Notes: a model not told the origin generated them from the sequence alone. Positions 1-8,240 are shown, numbered from the stretch's first letter. The stretch: DNA of 64,000 nucleotides from Rhizobium sp. R635 (GCF_002211285.1 NZ_LOKX01000036.1:1-64000), one strand, 5' to 3'. Numbers and translations: made by a program.

Positions 1-1103
1 CCGGCGGGTCGCAACAGGCGGTCGATCCTGCGTCGGTGCATGAGATTGGCGCGCACCAGGCGGGCGAAGGCGAGCGGGCTTGCGACGGTGGTCTGGTCTG
101 CCTTGGCCATCTGCAGCAGCAGGTATGCGATCAGGGCGACGGCGATCTGGATGCGCACGGCATTCTCGCTATTGCCGATGAAATGGCGGATCTTCAGCGT
201 CTGCTTGACCCATCGGAAGAACAGCTCGATCGCCCAGCGGCGCTTGTAGAGCGCGGCGATCTCTTCAGCCGGAGCATCGAGATCGTTGGAAAGGATGCGC
301 AATATCTTGCCGGTTTCGATCCGCACGCAGACCTCCCGAACCGGCACGCTCATCGGGTTCCTGCGGCTTTTCGCCATGCGCTGCGGCAGGAGGCCGACCC
401 GATCCGACAGGATGGTTCCAACCAGGCTAACCGCTCTTTCCTCGGTGACGGCCAATTTGGTATGGGATTTGAGGCGCGTGACGATGCGGCAGCCGGCGGC
501 ATTGAGCTTCGCCCACCAGCCGAAATCGTAATAGCCGAGGTCGAAGACATAGGTGGCGCCCGCCTCGATGGGCATAACCTTGGCGGCGGTGATGTCGTTG
601 ACATTGGCCGGCGTCACCGCCGCATAGATCGGCCGTTCGGCATTGGCATCGTAGACGACGTGAACCTTGGCGCCACAGGCCTGATCGGAAAAGCGTGCCC
701 AATCCGATCCCGCTCCGGAAAGGCGCAGACTGCTGCTGTCGATCAGATGCACCGCCTCGCCGACGGCCCGCTTGAGCCCGCGCCCGGCGCGCGACACCAT
801 TTGCGCGAACAGCTCGGCGAAAACCGCACTCGGGCGCAGGCCATTGGCGTCGGCAAGGGTCGAGCGTGACGCCGGGCGGGCGCCGAGATGGTAAAGACCG
901 CTGCTGTGGCTTTGCAGGCCGCCGACGATCTCGCGCAGGCTGACGGCCCCGGAAAGCTGGCCGTAGAGTAGCGCGACCAACTGGCTCTTCGTCGACAGTC
1001 GCCGCACGTGCTTGTCGGCCTGATGCTCCTCCACAAGTCTTTCGAAGGCCGCCCACGGAATTCGCTTCAACAGATCATGAAAGACGCTATTCTCGTGCCG
1101 CAC
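1..1103 (-). CDS. IS4-family (DUF4372-type) transposase, 3' end outside window
   Basis: The frame is open from a GTG at 1103 to the left edge, about 367 codons, and starts with residues VRHENSVFHDLLKRIPW. The N-terminal part (to about residue 100) matches the DUF4372 domain found in IS4-type transposases, with ADKHVRRLSTKSQLVALLYG and the GARPASRSTLADAN segment. A DDE nuclease core follows: first Asp in HLIDSSSLRLSG, second Asp in YVFDLGYYDFGWW, Glu in the C-terminal block KRRWAIELFFRWVKQTLK followed by IRHFIGNSENA, which is the YREK-like signature of IS4 enzymes. It would catalyse cut-and-paste transposition. The start is a GTG because no upstream ATG exists in frame. No internal stop was seen, so the copy may be active, but its left end lies outside the window. 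Confidence 0.9.
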   Translation of the reverse strand, partial: MRHENSVFHDLLKRIPWAAFERLVEEHQADKHVRRLSTKSQLVALLYGQLSGAVSLREIVGGLQSHSSGLYHLGARPASRSTLADANGLRPSAVFAELFAQMVSRAGRGLKRAVGEAVHLIDSSSLRLSGAGSDWARFSDQACGAKVHVVYDANAERPIYAAVTPANVNDITAAKVMPIEAGATYVFDLGYYDFGWWAKLNAAGCRIVTRLKSHTKLAVTEERAVSLVGTILSDRVGLLPQRMAKSRRNPMSVPVREVCVRIETGKILRILSNDLDAPAEEIAALYKRRWAIELFFRWVKQTLKIRHFIGNSENAVRIQIAVALIAYLLLQMAKADQTTVASPLAFARLVRANLMHRRRIDRLLRPA

Positions 1104-1201
1104 GGTGTTGCCTCTCTTTCGTGTCCGGGATTGTCGCCAAACATCCGAATACGAGTAGAATCAACACCGTGCGCCTTGTCCACCAAATTTAAACCGGACA
1201 C
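1..1201 (-). mobile_element. Insertion sequence, right-hand end of an IS4-type element
   Basis: The element contains the transposase above. The likely outer end is near 1194-1201, where CCGGACAC lies in inverted orientation to GTGTCCGG at 1121-1128, in a short AT-rich stretch. The opposite terminal repeat is beyond position 1, so the boundary and any target duplication cannot be confirmed here. Confidence 0.55.
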
Positions 1202-1290
1202 CAGTGGGCTTGTCCCGAGCATCTGCCTCCGGTCGCGGGCGAGGACGTGCTGTTCGAGAGCGGTCGAGGAACGAAGATGGCGCGACATAT

Positions 1291-1499
1291 TCTCTTCTCC
1301 CCGGCGGGGAGAAGGTGCCGGCAGGCGGATGAGGGGGCCACACGGAACACCCTTTCCATCGTAAACTATCCCGGCACGCAGGCGGAAACCGCATGCCCAA
1401 TCATGGTAGAAGACTGCACAAGCACTGTTGAAACGCCTGCGTCTCCGGCCCCCTCATCCGCCCTACGGGCACCTTCTCCCCGCTGGGGAGAAGAGGGAA
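1291..1499. repeat. RIME-like palindromic repeat, inverted pair
   Basis: Two copies of the same roughly 50-bp unit face each other: forward 1291-1342 (CTCCCCGGCGGGGAG, then a GGCGGATGAGGGGG tail) and reverse 1449-1499. Each unit holds its own dyad around CCCCGGCGGGG. The 106 bp between them has no gene. The same unit recurs at 11.7 kb, 46.6 kb and inside uvrB. It resembles the rhizobial intergenic mosaic elements (RIME). Confidence 0.8.
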
Positions 1500-1613
1500 T
1501 CGAAACGTCGGCGCTCTCCCCTCTCACCTCGGCTACCGGGTACTTAGAACGAGCATAGCGGGATGAGTGGCAGGCGCGGCGACTGACGACGCGGCATGAA
1601 ACCAGAAACGGCC

Positions 1614-2945
1614 CTACTGCGCCGCCTCTTCCGTCATCCTGGCGTCGGAATAGACCTGGTTGCGGCCGCGGTGCTTGGCCATGTAGAGGAACTGGTCGGC
1701 GGCGTTGAGATAATTTTCGAAGGTTTCGTAGCTGCCGATTTCGGCAATGCCGATCGAGATGGTGACGCCGAGATCCTCGTCGTCGGCCGTCACCTTCAGC
1801 CGTGAGATGTCCGAGCGGATCTCGTCGCAGAGCTTGGTAGCGGCGGCCGAATCCATCTGCGGGAAGAGGATGGCGAATTCTTCGCCGCCGAGGCGCGAGA
1901 GCAGATTGTCGCTGCCTTCGAAGATCGTGAACAGCCGGTTTGCAACGGCCTTCAGCACCTTGTCGCCGATCTCGTGGCCGTATGTATCGTTCAGCCGCTT
2001 GAAATGGTCGATATCGAGAATGGCAACCGAGCTCGGCACTTTCAGCCGCAGACACTCGTTCACCAGCTTCGGGCCGTTATCGTAGAAATAGCGGCGGTTA
2101 TAGAGGCCGGTGAGGTAATCGCAGGCCGCCGCCGCTCTGAGCTGGCGCATCTGCGCCAGCGTCTCGGCATTGTTGGCGATGCGGCATTGCAGCTCCTCGG
2201 CAACGAAGGGCCGGTAGACGAAGTCGCTGGCGCCGGCCTTGAGGAAGCTGGCCGACAGCATGCGGTCGTTGGAGGAGGAAACGCCGATGACGCGCAGCCG
2301 GTCCGAACCGAAGCGATGGCGGATGCGCCGCGTCAACTCGTAGCCGCTCATATCGGGCATGTGATGGTCGGTGACGACGAGTTCGATATCGCCATAGGCT
2401 TCGAGTGCAGCGAGCGCCTCGAGCCCCGAATTCGCCTCGACGACGAGATATTGCTGCGCCTTCAGGAGATCGACGAGCACCTGGCGGGCCGAAACGACAT
2501 CGTCGACGACCAGCACCCGCGTCTTGCGGTTGGAGATCGCGCGGCGCACAGTCGCGACCAGGTTGTCGAGCGCGAACTCGTTGTCCTTCAGCACATAATC
2601 GATGACATTGCGCTCCATGATCCTGTTGCGCGTATTGAGATCGAATGTCGCGGTAAAGACGATGGCCGGGATGTCGTGCTCGATCGTGCAGTCGAGCGCC
2701 TCGCCATAGGGAGAGTCGGGCAGGTTGAGATCGACGACGGCCATGGTGTAGCCGTGACCATCGTCGGAAAGTTCCCTGCGAAGCGCCTTCAGCGACGAGC
2801 AGGATTTGACGGTAAGGCCGAGTTCCGTCTGGAACCGGTGGCAGAGCACGGCGGAAAACATCCTGGAATCTTCAACCAGAAGTATCTTGAGGCCGCTGGA
2901 GCGCAGCCCGATGCCATCCCGCTGGAAATCCCCCTGAAAAGCCAC
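1614..2945 (-). CDS. PleD-like diguanylate cyclase: REC-REC-GGDEF
   Basis: This 443-residue protein carries two receiver domains and a C-terminal GGDEF domain that would make cyclic di-GMP from two GTP. Receiver 1 starts at LKILLVEDSRM and keeps its phospho-Asp in VVDLNLPD; receiver 2 starts at TRVLVVDDVVSA and keeps Asp in VVTDHHMPDMSGYE. The cyclase has DYLTGLYNRRYF, the metal-binding DIDHFKRLND and an intact active-site loop GGEEF, so it looks catalytic. The start chosen is GTG 2945, preceded by GGGGGAG at 8 nt, because residues VAFQG then align with MAFLG of the paralogue next door; a TTG at 3041 would add an unconserved tail. It lies downstream of the paralogue on the same strand with 183 bp between them. 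Confidence 0.88.
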   Translation of the reverse strand: MAFQGDFQRDGIGLRSSGLKILLVEDSRMFSAVLCHRFQTELGLTVKSCSSLKALRRELSDDGHGYTMAVVDLNLPDSPYGEALDCTIEHDIPAIVFTATFDLNTRNRIMERNVIDYVLKDNEFALDNLVATVRRAISNRKTRVLVVDDVVSARQVLVDLLKAQQYLVVEANSGLEALAALEAYGDIELVVTDHHMPDMSGYELTRRIRHRFGSDRLRVIGVSSSNDRMLSASFLKAGASDFVYRPFVAEELQCRIANNAETLAQMRQLRAAAACDYLTGLYNRRYFYDNGPKLVNECLRLKVPSSVAILDIDHFKRLNDTYGHEIGDKVLKAVANRLFTIFEGSDNLLSRLGGEEFAILFPQMDSAAATKLCDEIRSDISRLKVTADDEDLGVTISIGIAEIGSYETFENYLNAADQFLYMAKHRGRNQVYSDARMTEEAAQ

Positions 2946-3128
2946 GGCCGCTACTCCCCCATGCGCCTCACGGGCTCGACTCGGCCCTCCCCCCGGCGCG
3001 GCGGACGATAGCCGAGAGGCCCATCCGCGTGAAGGGGACAAATAATAGGATTACTTGCAATTGCAGAAATTCGACGTCCGCCGCCGAAGACAGCCCCCGG
3101 CTTCCTCGCCATCCCTCTGGAGCGGCCG

Positions 3129-3959
3129 TCAGGCAACCGCCCGCTCCTTACGCATCGACTGGATCTGCAGCAGCGTGTCGAGGTTCTGGTTGACGCGGCA
3201 GTAGAATTCCTCGTCGATGAAGGGGCGCAGCATGAAATCATTGCCGCCGGCCTTCAGGAACCGTGCCGAAAGCAGCCGGTTCGACGAGGAGGAGACGCCG
3301 ATGATGCGCAATTCATGCGAGCCGATATGGGCGCGGATGCGCCGTGTCAGCTCGAACCCGTCGATGTCGGGCATGTTGTAATCGGTGATCATCAGGCCGA
3401 TATCGCGATTGGCCTTCAGGATCTCCAGCGCCTTGACGCCGTTTTCGGCGGTGCTGACGCGGAAATTATAGCGCTTCAGCCGGCTCGACAGCAAAGCGCG
3501 CGCCGTGGCGCTGTCGTCGACGATCAGCACGTGATGGCGATGATTGGTCAGGAACCGGCAGATCGATTCCGCCAGCAGGTCGACGGCGAAGACATTGTCC
3601 TTGAGGATGTAATCGACGATATCCTTGGCCATCAGCTTGTCGCGCATGCCTTCCTGGAAGGTGCCGGTGAAGACGATGGTGGGAATGGAGAGGTCGACCA
3701 GATATTCCAACGCTTCGCCGTTTTCGGCGCCGGGCAGGTTGATGTTCGAGATCGCCAGCGTGATCGGCTCGGAAGACTTGTCATAGGAAAACTGCAGATC
3801 CTCGAAGCTGCGGCAGATCTCGACATCGATGTCGAACAGCTCCTTGAGGCGTTTGCTGATCATCGAGGTGAATACGTTGGAATCTTCCGCGACAATAATC
3901 CGCGCACCGGCAAACATTTCCCCGGAATATTGCATCCCCGAAATACCTAGAAACGCCAT
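3129..3959 (-). CDS. Tandem double-receiver response regulator (REC-REC, no output domain)
   Basis: This 276-residue protein is a paralogue of the first two domains of the neighbouring GGDEF protein and ends just after receiver 2 with the conserved linker NQNLDTLLQIQSMRKE, where the neighbour continues into GGDEF. Receiver 1 (IIVAEDSNVF) has lost the phospho-acceptor: the neighbour's VVDLNLPD is ISNINLPG here, Asp to Asn. Receiver 2 (VLIVDDSATAR) keeps Asp in MITDYNMPDIDG and the switch Lys is replaced by Arg (MLRPF). Start ATG 3959 has AAAGG 7 nt upstream; an upstream in-frame start at 4007 is less likely. It probably works by protein contact with partners, perhaps with the adjacent cyclase; this is inference from pairing. 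Confidence 0.85.
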   Translation of the reverse strand: MAFLGISGMQYSGEMFAGARIIVAEDSNVFTSMISKRLKELFDIDVEICRSFEDLQFSYDKSSEPITLAISNINLPGAENGEALEYLVDLSIPTIVFTGTFQEGMRDKLMAKDIVDYILKDNVFAVDLLAESICRFLTNHRHHVLIVDDSATARALLSSRLKRYNFRVSTAENGVKALEILKANRDIGLMITDYNMPDIDGFELTRRIRAHIGSHELRIIGVSSSSNRLLSARFLKAGGNDFMLRPFIDEEFYCRVNQNLDTLLQIQSMRKERAVA

Positions 3960-4149
3960 AGCAAACCTTTGATGTAAATCTGTCCCCGGGTCGATTTGAT
4001 ACATCAATTGATTTGAATAATTATTAATCAGCGCGTCCCGATATGAAACGAAGATGCAACCAGATGGGCCGGCTCCGGTTTCTTTGCGGATATGATTAAG
4101 AATTCATGCGCGGAGCGGGTGATGAGCGCCCGCAACGGGGAATGGCAGT

Positions 4150-4764
4150 TCAACTGCCCCCAAGCACCAAGCCCAGCGAACGCAGGAAATGCGCCTCGAT
4201 CTTATGCAGCAATTCGGCGCGGGCCGACGGGGTCTCGGCGATGCCGGGCTGATTGACCACGCCATGCAGGGCATTGAACAGAAACACCGCCGTAAAGCCG
4301 GGATCGTCGACCGGCCAGGCATCATCGGCTGCCCCGGCGGCGATGAGCTCGCTCAGATGCGCGATCAGGATGTTGCTGGAAAGCCCTTCCCGCGTTGCCG
4401 GAGGCGCCGCCACGAAGGCGAGGTGATGCAGGCCGGCCGCATCGAGATAGCCGGTCGCGCAGGCGGCCGACCACGCCGCCAGCTTGCCGCGCCAATCCTC
4501 CTGCCGCTGTCCCTCGACTGCCGCGACGATACCGTTCAGAACGCCCTGCACGAAGCGGCCGCGCAGCGCTTCCAGAACATCGGCCTTCGAGGAGAAGTGC
4601 AGGTAGAAGGTGCCCTTGGCGACCCCTGCCCCTGATGTGATCTCCTCGATGGTGGTCTGCTCCACGCCCTTTGCCAGGAACAGCCGTTCGGCCGCGGTCA
4701 TCAGCTCGTCGCGGCGCTCTTCAGCAGGCTTGGTTCTCGGTTTTGAAACGGGATCGGCCGGCAT
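4150..4764 (-). CDS. TetR-family transcriptional repressor
   Basis: A 204-residue regulator. The N-terminal helix-turn-helix is residues 15-60, with TTIEEITSGAGVAKGTFYLH, the TetR recognition helix signature, followed by FSSKADVLEAL. The C-terminal ligand domain is not diagnostic. It is the second gene of a two-gene operon: it begins 9 bp after the stop of the DinB-like gene. The palindromic TGACTGA-TGG-TCAGTCA upstream of the first gene is the kind of operator TetR proteins bind, so the operon is probably autoregulated and the DinB-like protein its regulated partner. The ligand is unknown. Confidence 0.88.
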   Translation of the reverse strand: MPADPVSKPRTKPAEERRDELMTAAERLFLAKGVEQTTIEEITSGAGVAKGTFYLHFSSKADVLEALRGRFVQGVLNGIVAAVEGQRQEDWRGKLAAWSAACATGYLDAAGLHHLAFVAAPPATREGLSSNILIAHLSELIAAGAADDAWPVDDPGFTAVFLFNALHGVVNQPGIAETPSARAELLHKIEAHFLRSLGLVLGGS

Positions 4765-4773
4765 GGTCCATTC

Positions 4774-5277
4774 TCACTGGCGGCGCGATGGCTCGGCCCT
4801 GTGCAGGTAGCCGGCAAACACGTCGCGCATCGCGGCGTTTTCGATTTCAGGCAGCAGGCGACCGACCTCCCCGCGATGATAACCGGCATGCGTCGCCACA
4901 TGCGCCAGCATTTCCTCGCGGGACATGCGTCCGCGCCCGCCATCGGTGAAGGTGAAGTCGACGACTTCTTCCATTTCATCTGGCGTTATACGCGAGGTGT
5001 AGTCGACATACCAACGGTCCGTCTCCCTGATATCGGCCGAAAGCTGCGCCAAAGGCGGCGCGACGCTGCTCCAGCTCGCCGTGTAGTCGTGAACCTCCCG
5101 CTGAAGATTGGCGGCGAAGATGCGGTCGACGAGATGGGCATGGTTGAGCACACGAAGGGCTGAGGAAAAGGCATCGGATCGGCCCTCTTCACCGAGCGCA
5201 CTCAGCGCGTCCAGAAGTTCCTCGTCGATGCTGGCTTTGTATCGGAACAGGGAATTCAGCAAGGTCTGCGCGCTCAT
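4774..5277 (-). CDS. DinB-family four-helix protein
   Basis: A 167-residue protein of the DinB/YfiT superfamily, predicted four-helix bundle that binds one divalent metal through three histidines. Candidate ligands are visible in LNHAHLVDRIF and in the pair of the motif HVATHAGYHRGEVGRLL near the C-terminus. Family members include thiol transferases and damage-inducible proteins; the reaction of this one cannot be told from sequence. It is the first gene of an operon with a TetR repressor, 65 bp downstream of a perfect operator palindrome. Confidence 0.85.
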   Translation of the reverse strand: MSAQTLLNSLFRYKASIDEELLDALSALGEEGRSDAFSSALRVLNHAHLVDRIFAANLQREVHDYTASWSSVAPPLAQLSADIRETDRWYVDYTSRITPDEMEEVVDFTFTDGGRGRMSREEMLAHVATHAGYHRGEVGRLLPEIENAAMRDVFAGYLHRAEPSRRQ

Positions 5278-5341
5278 GGCGATCTCCGGGCGGTGAAACG
5301 GATGGCGCCGACATCAAGCCGGCTGCTCTTGTTTACGCCAC

Positions 5342-5358
5342 TGACTGATGGTCAGTCA
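5342..5358. promoter_or_regulatory. TetR-type operator palindrome
   Basis: TGACTGA-TGG-TCAGTCA is a perfect 7-3-7 inverted repeat placed 65 bp upstream of the dinB-like start. Spacing and half-site sequence match the usual TetR operator style. The DNA around it has no coding frame of its own. Confidence 0.75.
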
Positions 5359-5396
5359 ACAACCGTGACGCTGCCCGCACGCAGTTTCACGGGGTC

Positions 5397-5921
5397 TTAG
5401 GCACAGCACCCGGTCCTTGCCGCTGCCGGTCCGCAGCAAGCCGCCGCCTTCTCGTTTTCTTCCGCCAGCCACCGGTCGCGCGGCTTGCAGCTTGCCGGCC
5501 TCGGCGACAACTCGACATGCATCGTACCGGCGCATGAAACCGGCATCGCCGCGCAATAAAGCTGCATCGGCCGCACGCCGTCGCTGACCTCGAAGGTGAG
5601 CCTGGCGGAGCCGTCGAGCTGTACGTGCTCCGTCACCTTGCGGATGATCGCATGGAACTTGCCGGCCGGCATATGCGTGCGCTCGCCCTCCTCGATGTCC
5701 CAAAGCTGGATGAAGATCTCCGTCCATGCCTCGGGATTGGCGCCGCAATCGAGGCCTGCGAATTGGCCCGCCTTGACCTCGGTGATATGATAGCCCTGAT
5801 TCACCGGCCGGCCGTCGTAGTGAAAAACCAGCGGCGCGTCTTTGTCGCCGGAGAGCGCGTTGAGCAGCAGGCCCAGGTTGATGTCTTCCGCTTGAATTTT
5901 ACCGTTGTCGATGACATTCAT
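5397..5921 (-). CDS. DUF6428-family protein divergent from arsR
   Basis: A 174-residue cytosolic protein matching the DUF6428 family, often found next to arsR in proteobacteria. Recognisable segments are LVFHYDGRPVNQGYHITEVK, FIQLWDIEEGERTHMPAGKF and VTEHVQLDGSARLTFEV. The C-terminus is cysteine-rich (AACCGP, RTGCCA), plausible for binding trivalent arsenic. The start ATG 5921 has GAGGAT upstream and lies 15 bp from the inverted repeat proposed as the ArsR operator, so ArsR probably controls both directions. Function is not established. Confidence 0.8.
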   Translation of the reverse strand: MNVIDNGKIQAEDINLGLLLNALSGDKDAPLVFHYDGRPVNQGYHITEVKAGQFAGLDCGANPEAWTEIFIQLWDIEEGERTHMPAGKFHAIIRKVTEHVQLDGSARLTFEVSDGVRPMQLYCAAMPVSCAGTMHVELSPRPASCKPRDRWLAEENEKAAACCGPAAARTGCCA

Positions 5922-5935
5922 TTGCGCTAATCCTC

Positions 5936-5963
5936 ATTTCAACAATTCAAGGATTATTGAAAT
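5936..5963. promoter_or_regulatory. Candidate ArsR operator between divergent genes
   Basis: ATTTCAA (5936-5942) and TTGAAAT (5957-5963) form a perfect inverted repeat with 14 bp between. The right arm touches the arsR start codon and the arsR ribosome site AAGGATT sits inside the spacer, so bound ArsR would block both transcription and access to its own translation start. Confidence 0.6.
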
Positions 5964-6320
5964 ATGGATCAACGTCAAGCCCTCGCCGCATTCGGCGCGC
6001 TTTCGCAGGAAACGCGCCTCCAGATCGTTCGCATGCTTGTCGTATCGGGTCCCGACGGAATGGCGGCGGGCGCCATCGCCGAAAGGGCGGACGTCTCCCC
6101 CTCCAATGTCTCCTTCCATCTGAAGGAGCTGGAACGAGCCGGCCTGATCGCCCAGCAGCGCGAATCCCGCTCGATCATCTACACCGCCAATTACGAAGCG
6201 CTCGGCGGCCTGATCCGCTTCCTGATGGAGGATTGCTGCAGCGGCAACGCCGAGATCTGCGCCCCCGCCGCCACCGTCGCCGCATGCTGTGCCCCTGCAA
6301 TCAAGGAGGAACTGCAATGA
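5964..6320 (+). CDS. arsR: ArsR-family arsenite-responsive repressor
   Basis: A 118-residue ArsR/SmtB winged-helix repressor. The recognition helix region is VSPSNVSFHLKELERAGLI (residues about 44-62) and the wing is ESRSIIYTANYE. The sensor is at the C-terminus: Cys91, Cys92 and Cys99 (EDCCSGNAEIC) match the CC-x6-C arrangement of the Acidithiobacillus type of ArsR, with a second CC at 108-109. It opens the operon and overlaps the following arsC by ATGA. Confidence 0.93.
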   Translation: MDQRQALAAFGALSQETRLQIVRMLVVSGPDGMAAGAIAERADVSPSNVSFHLKELERAGLIAQQRESRSIIYTANYEALGGLIRFLMEDCCSGNAEICAPAATVAACCAPAIKEELQ

Positions 6321-6847
6321 CCACAGGCCGCGTTTACAATGTGCTCTTTCTCTGCACCGCCAATTCTTCACGCTCGATCCTGGCCGAATCCATCATGGAG
6401 ACCGAAGCCAAAGGCCGGTTCAAAGCCTATTCCGCCGGCAGCCAGCCGAAGGGTGAGGTCAATCCACTGGCGCTGAAGGAGCTCGCGGCACTGGGTTATC
6501 CCTCGGCCGGTTTCAGTTCGAAGAGCTGGGACGAGTTCGCCAAGCCCGGCGCGCCGGAGATGGATTTCATCTTCACCGTCTGCGACAGCGCCCATGGCGA
6601 AGCCTGCCCGGTCTGGATCGGCCACCCGATGACCGCTCACTGGGGCGTCGAGGATCCGGCCGCCATCCAGGGCAGCGAGGTCGAGAAGGGCCGCGCCTTC
6701 GCTGAGGCCGCCCGCTTCCTCAAGAACCGGATCATGGCCTTCCTCAGCCTGCCCTTGTCGTCGATCGACAAGCTGGCGCTGGAGCAGCATCTGCGCCAGA
6801 TCGGCGCGATGGAAGGCACGACCGCAAAACCGGCAGGGGCTGGCTGA
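6317..6847 (+). CDS. arsC: Arsenate reductase, thioredoxin-coupled (LMW phosphatase fold)
   Basis: 176 residues. The P-loop CTANSSRS (Cys13) is the CX5R nucleophile loop of low-molecular-weight tyrosine phosphatase-type arsenate reductases, and Cys89 and Cys97 (VCDSAHGEACPVW) correspond to the disulphide cascade cysteines. It reduces arsenate to arsenite. The start ATG 6317 overlaps the arsR stop (ATGA) and has AAGGAGG at 6304-6310; a longer open frame upstream lies inside arsR and is not the gene. The stop overlaps the aqpS start by one base. Confidence 0.93.
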   Translation: MTTGRVYNVLFLCTANSSRSILAESIMETEAKGRFKAYSAGSQPKGEVNPLALKELAALGYPSAGFSSKSWDEFAKPGAPEMDFIFTVCDSAHGEACPVWIGHPMTAHWGVEDPAAIQGSEVEKGRAFAEAARFLKNRIMAFLSLPLSSIDKLALEQHLRQIGAMEGTTAKPAGAG

Positions 6848-7542
6848 TGGCATCGTTCGATCTGCCGCGCCGGCTGGTGGCCGAGGCCCTCGGCACCGCC
6901 ATGCTGGTCGCAACCGTCGTCGGGTCGGGCATCATGGCAAGCTCGTTGACTGGGGATGTCGGGCTCGCTTTGCTCGGCAACACACTTGCGACCGGCGCGA
7001 TCCTGGTGGTGCTGATCACCGTGCTCGGGCCGATTTCCGGCGCCCATTTCAATCCGGCCGTTTCGCTGGTCTTTGCCATGTCGCGCGCGCTGGCGAAACG
7101 CGATCTCGCCGGCTATGTGCTGGCGCAGGTCGCCGGCGGCATCGTCGGAACCGTCGTCGTCCATCTGATGTTCTCTCTGCCGATCGTCGAATTGTCGAGC
7201 AAGGTGCGCACCGGCGGCGCGCAATGGTTTTCCGAAGGTTTCGCGACCTTCGGGCTGGTCGGCATCATTCTCGCCGGCATCCGCTTCGAGCAGAAGGCGG
7301 TGCCGTGGCTGGTCGGGCTCTATATTACCGCCGCCTACTGGTTCACCGCCTCGACCTCCTTCGCCAATCCGGCCGTCGCCTTGGCCCGCTCGCTGACCGA
7401 CACTTTCTCCGGCATCCGCCCGATCGATCTTCCCGGATTCTGGATTGCCGAAATAACAGGGGCTGTCGCAGCCCTTCTCCTGTTCACTTGGCTGCTACAG
7501 CCCGGCGCGTCGTCAACGCTATCGTCAGAGGCAAAACTATGA
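6847..7542 (+). CDS. aqpS: Aquaglyceroporin-type arsenite channel
   Basis: A 231-residue MIP-family membrane channel with six predicted helices and the two half-helix signatures HFNPAVSL and FANPAVALARS. In Sinorhizobium meliloti the homologous AqpS replaces an ArsB pump and lets arsenite made inside flow out down its gradient. No arsB or acr3 gene is present in this operon, which fits that scheme. It is translationally coupled to both neighbours by overlapping stop/start codons. Confidence 0.9.
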   Translation: MASFDLPRRLVAEALGTAMLVATVVGSGIMASSLTGDVGLALLGNTLATGAILVVLITVLGPISGAHFNPAVSLVFAMSRALAKRDLAGYVLAQVAGGIVGTVVVHLMFSLPIVELSSKVRTGGAQWFSEGFATFGLVGIILAGIRFEQKAVPWLVGLYITAAYWFTASTSFANPAVALARSLTDTFSGIRPIDLPGFWIAEITGAVAALLLFTWLLQPGASSTLSSEAKL

Positions 7543-7961
7543 ACGTCACCATCTACCACAATCCGGCCTGCGGCACGTCGCGCAATACGCTGGCGATGAT
7601 CCGCAACACCGGGATCGAACCCACGATCATCGAATACGTCAAGGAGCCGCCGTCGCGTGAGGATCTGATCAAGATGATCGCCGATGCCGGCCTCACCGTG
7701 CGTCAGGCCCTTCGCGAGAAGGACACGCCCTATGCCGAACTCGGCCTCGACGATCCCGCTCTGACGGACGAGCAGCTTCTCCAAGCCATGCTGGCGCATC
7801 CGATCCTGATCAACCGGCCCTTCGTCGTGACACCGCTCGGCACGCGCCTGTCGCGGCCCTCCGAACTGGTCCTGGAAATCCTGCCGGAAACGCACAAGGG
7901 CGCCTTCACCAAGGAAGACGGCGAGAAGGTGCTCGACGCCGAAGGCAAGCGGATCGTCTGA
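7539..7961 (+). CDS. arsC: Arsenate reductase, glutaredoxin-coupled (ArsC/Spx fold)
   Basis: A 140-residue protein of the R773-type ArsC family: catalytic Cys11 in YHNPACGTSRNTL, the arginine-bearing segment VRQALREKDTPY, and NRPFVVTPLGTRLSRPSE with the anion-binding arginines. It reduces arsenate using glutathione and glutaredoxin, a mechanism unrelated to the first arsC of the operon. Start ATG 7539 overlaps the aqpS stop (ATGA). Confidence 0.92.
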   Translation: MNVTIYHNPACGTSRNTLAMIRNTGIEPTIIEYVKEPPSREDLIKMIADAGLTVRQALREKDTPYAELGLDDPALTDEQLLQAMLAHPILINRPFVVTPLGTRLSRPSELVLEILPETHKGAFTKEDGEKVLDAEGKRIV

Positions 7962-7973
7962 CCCTGCGGGGCG

Positions 7974-8240
7974 CTACTTGACGATCGCCGAGCCCTTGAC
8001 GATGTCGATCGTCTCGCCGCCGTCGAGGCCGATGCGGTCGCCGTCGGGCGTCGTCATGAAGCAGCCGGAGGGGCAGAGGCTTTCCGAAGCGCCGGCATCG
8101 ACCACGACCTCGACGCGCTGGCCGCCCTCGGTGATGACGAGCACCACGGCGGCGGGATCGGTGTTGGTGATGGATGCCGCATGGGCCGCCGGCGCGGCAA
8201 GCAGCGGGACAAGCAGAACGGCGGCAAATCTTGCCATCAT
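7974..8240 (-). CDS. Small secreted protein of unknown function
   Basis: 88 residues with a clear signal peptide (residues 1-21, ending AAPAAHA-A) and a short mature domain containing a Cys pair in SLCPSGCF and the repeating pattern GDRIGLDGGETIDIV. It probably sits in the periplasm with a disulphide. It converges on the arsenic operon with 12 bp between stops. I do not recognise the family. Confidence 0.6.
   Translation of the reverse strand: MMARFAAVLLVPLLAAPAAHAASITNTDPAAVVLVITEGGQRVEVVVDAGASESLCPSGCFMTTPDGDRIGLDGGETIDIVKGSAIVK

Noticed and set aside
427..1056. Open frame in another phase of the transposase
   Set aside because: The GTG-started frame encodes the full DDE transposase; this phase has no domain.
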